Positions 14,887 to 15,059 of a DNA stretch of 15,059 bases are shown one piece after another. The DNA is from Burkholderiales bacterium (lineage in GTDB: Bacteria; Pseudomonadota; Gammaproteobacteria; Burkholderiales; JAEUOS01): assembly GCA_947456845.1 (NCBI GenBank), contig CANGUJ010000043.1:1-15059 (forward strand), read 5' to 3'. The position numbers were made by a program, and so were the translations under genes. Under the pieces are notes generated by a model. It was given only the letters and a program-made list of their open reading frames with translations. It was not told the origin of the DNA and ran no database searches. Position 1 is the first letter of the stretch; every line of letters starts with the position of its first letter.

Positions 14887-15059
14887 TCAGCCGAGCAGCC
14901 GGGCCAGCACGTCGGCGGCGCGGATACAGGCCTCGCGCGTCACGTCGAGGTGCGTCACCAGCCGCACCTTCACCGGACTGAAGGCGTTGATCAGCACGCC
15001 CTCATCGCGTGCGGCGGCGACCAGGTGGGCGGCAGTGAGCTTGCCGCCTTCGAGCTCGA
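14887..15059 (-). CDS. low-specificity L-threonine aldolase, C-terminal end (5' part outside window)
   Basis: The minus-strand frame, translated by hand from the window edge, reads LEGGKLTAAHLVAAARDEGV, then LINAFSPVKVRLVTHLDVTR, then EACIRAADVLARLLG and a stop (TGA at 14889-14887). About 57 residues are visible. VRLVTHLDV and the preceding GVLINAF are typical of the C-terminal domain of PLP-dependent threonine aldolases, which cleave threonine or allo-threonine to glycine and acetaldehyde. The PLP lysine and active site lie outside the window, so the call rests on the tail only. It converges on the membrane protein gene. Confidence 0.75.
   Translation of the reverse strand, partial: ELEGGKLTAAHLVAAARDEGVLINAFSPVKVRLVTHLDVTREACIRAADVLARLLG

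Overview
This is a very GC-rich window whose gene content suggests a betaproteobacterium of the Burkholderiales/Rhodocyclales type. The pointers are two periplasmic Bug (TctC-type) binding proteins, a class III CoA-transferase, a fused isobutyryl-CoA mutase (IcmF) and a glutathionyl-hydroquinone reductase. This placement is an inference from gene content only. No tRNA, rRNA, CRISPR array, transposase or phage gene is visible.

Layout, plus strand (2-9883): the 3' end of an acyl-CoA dehydrogenase; a divergent PanB-family (ketopantoate hydroxymethyltransferase fold) protein; an FMN-dependent 2-hydroxy-acid oxidase/dehydrogenase; a 280-bp gap with a 22-bp perfect palindrome over a candidate -35 box; icmF; a Bug periplasmic binding protein; a gap with a 41-nt near-perfect inverted repeat; a CaiB/BaiF CoA-transferase; and a second Bug protein. 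Together these read as acid capture in the periplasm, CoA activation, dehydrogenation and carbon-skeleton rearrangement, meaning catabolism of branched or short-chain organic acids. The substrate is not fixed by the sequence.

Layout, minus strand (14166 down to 9917, transcribed leftward): a signal-peptide protein that looks like an alpha/beta-hydrolase-domain protein with its middle deleted; a glutathionyl-hydroquinone reductase; a decayed alpha/beta-hydrolase remnant with a frameshift and probable internal deletions; an intact secreted MetX-like alpha/beta hydrolase; and a zinc-free quinone oxidoreductase (MDR family). This leftward run converges on the second Bug gene near 9883-9917. Two of its five genes show erosion.

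Right edge: a small plus-strand VTT/DedA-like membrane protein is divergent from the leftward run. It converges on the C-terminal end of a low-specificity threonine aldolase (minus strand, cut by the window edge).

Most interesting points: (1) the palindromic candidate operator in front of icmF; (2) the PanB paralogue whose three metal-ligand positions appear replaced while the general-base Glu and substrate His remain, next to a 2-hydroxy-acid oxidase and an IcmF able in principle to act on isobutyryl- or pivalyl-type skeletons; (3) the long AT-leaning inverted repeat before the CoA-transferase; (4) the deletion scars in the hydrolase genes. I do not see a clearly new defence, mobile or RNA system.
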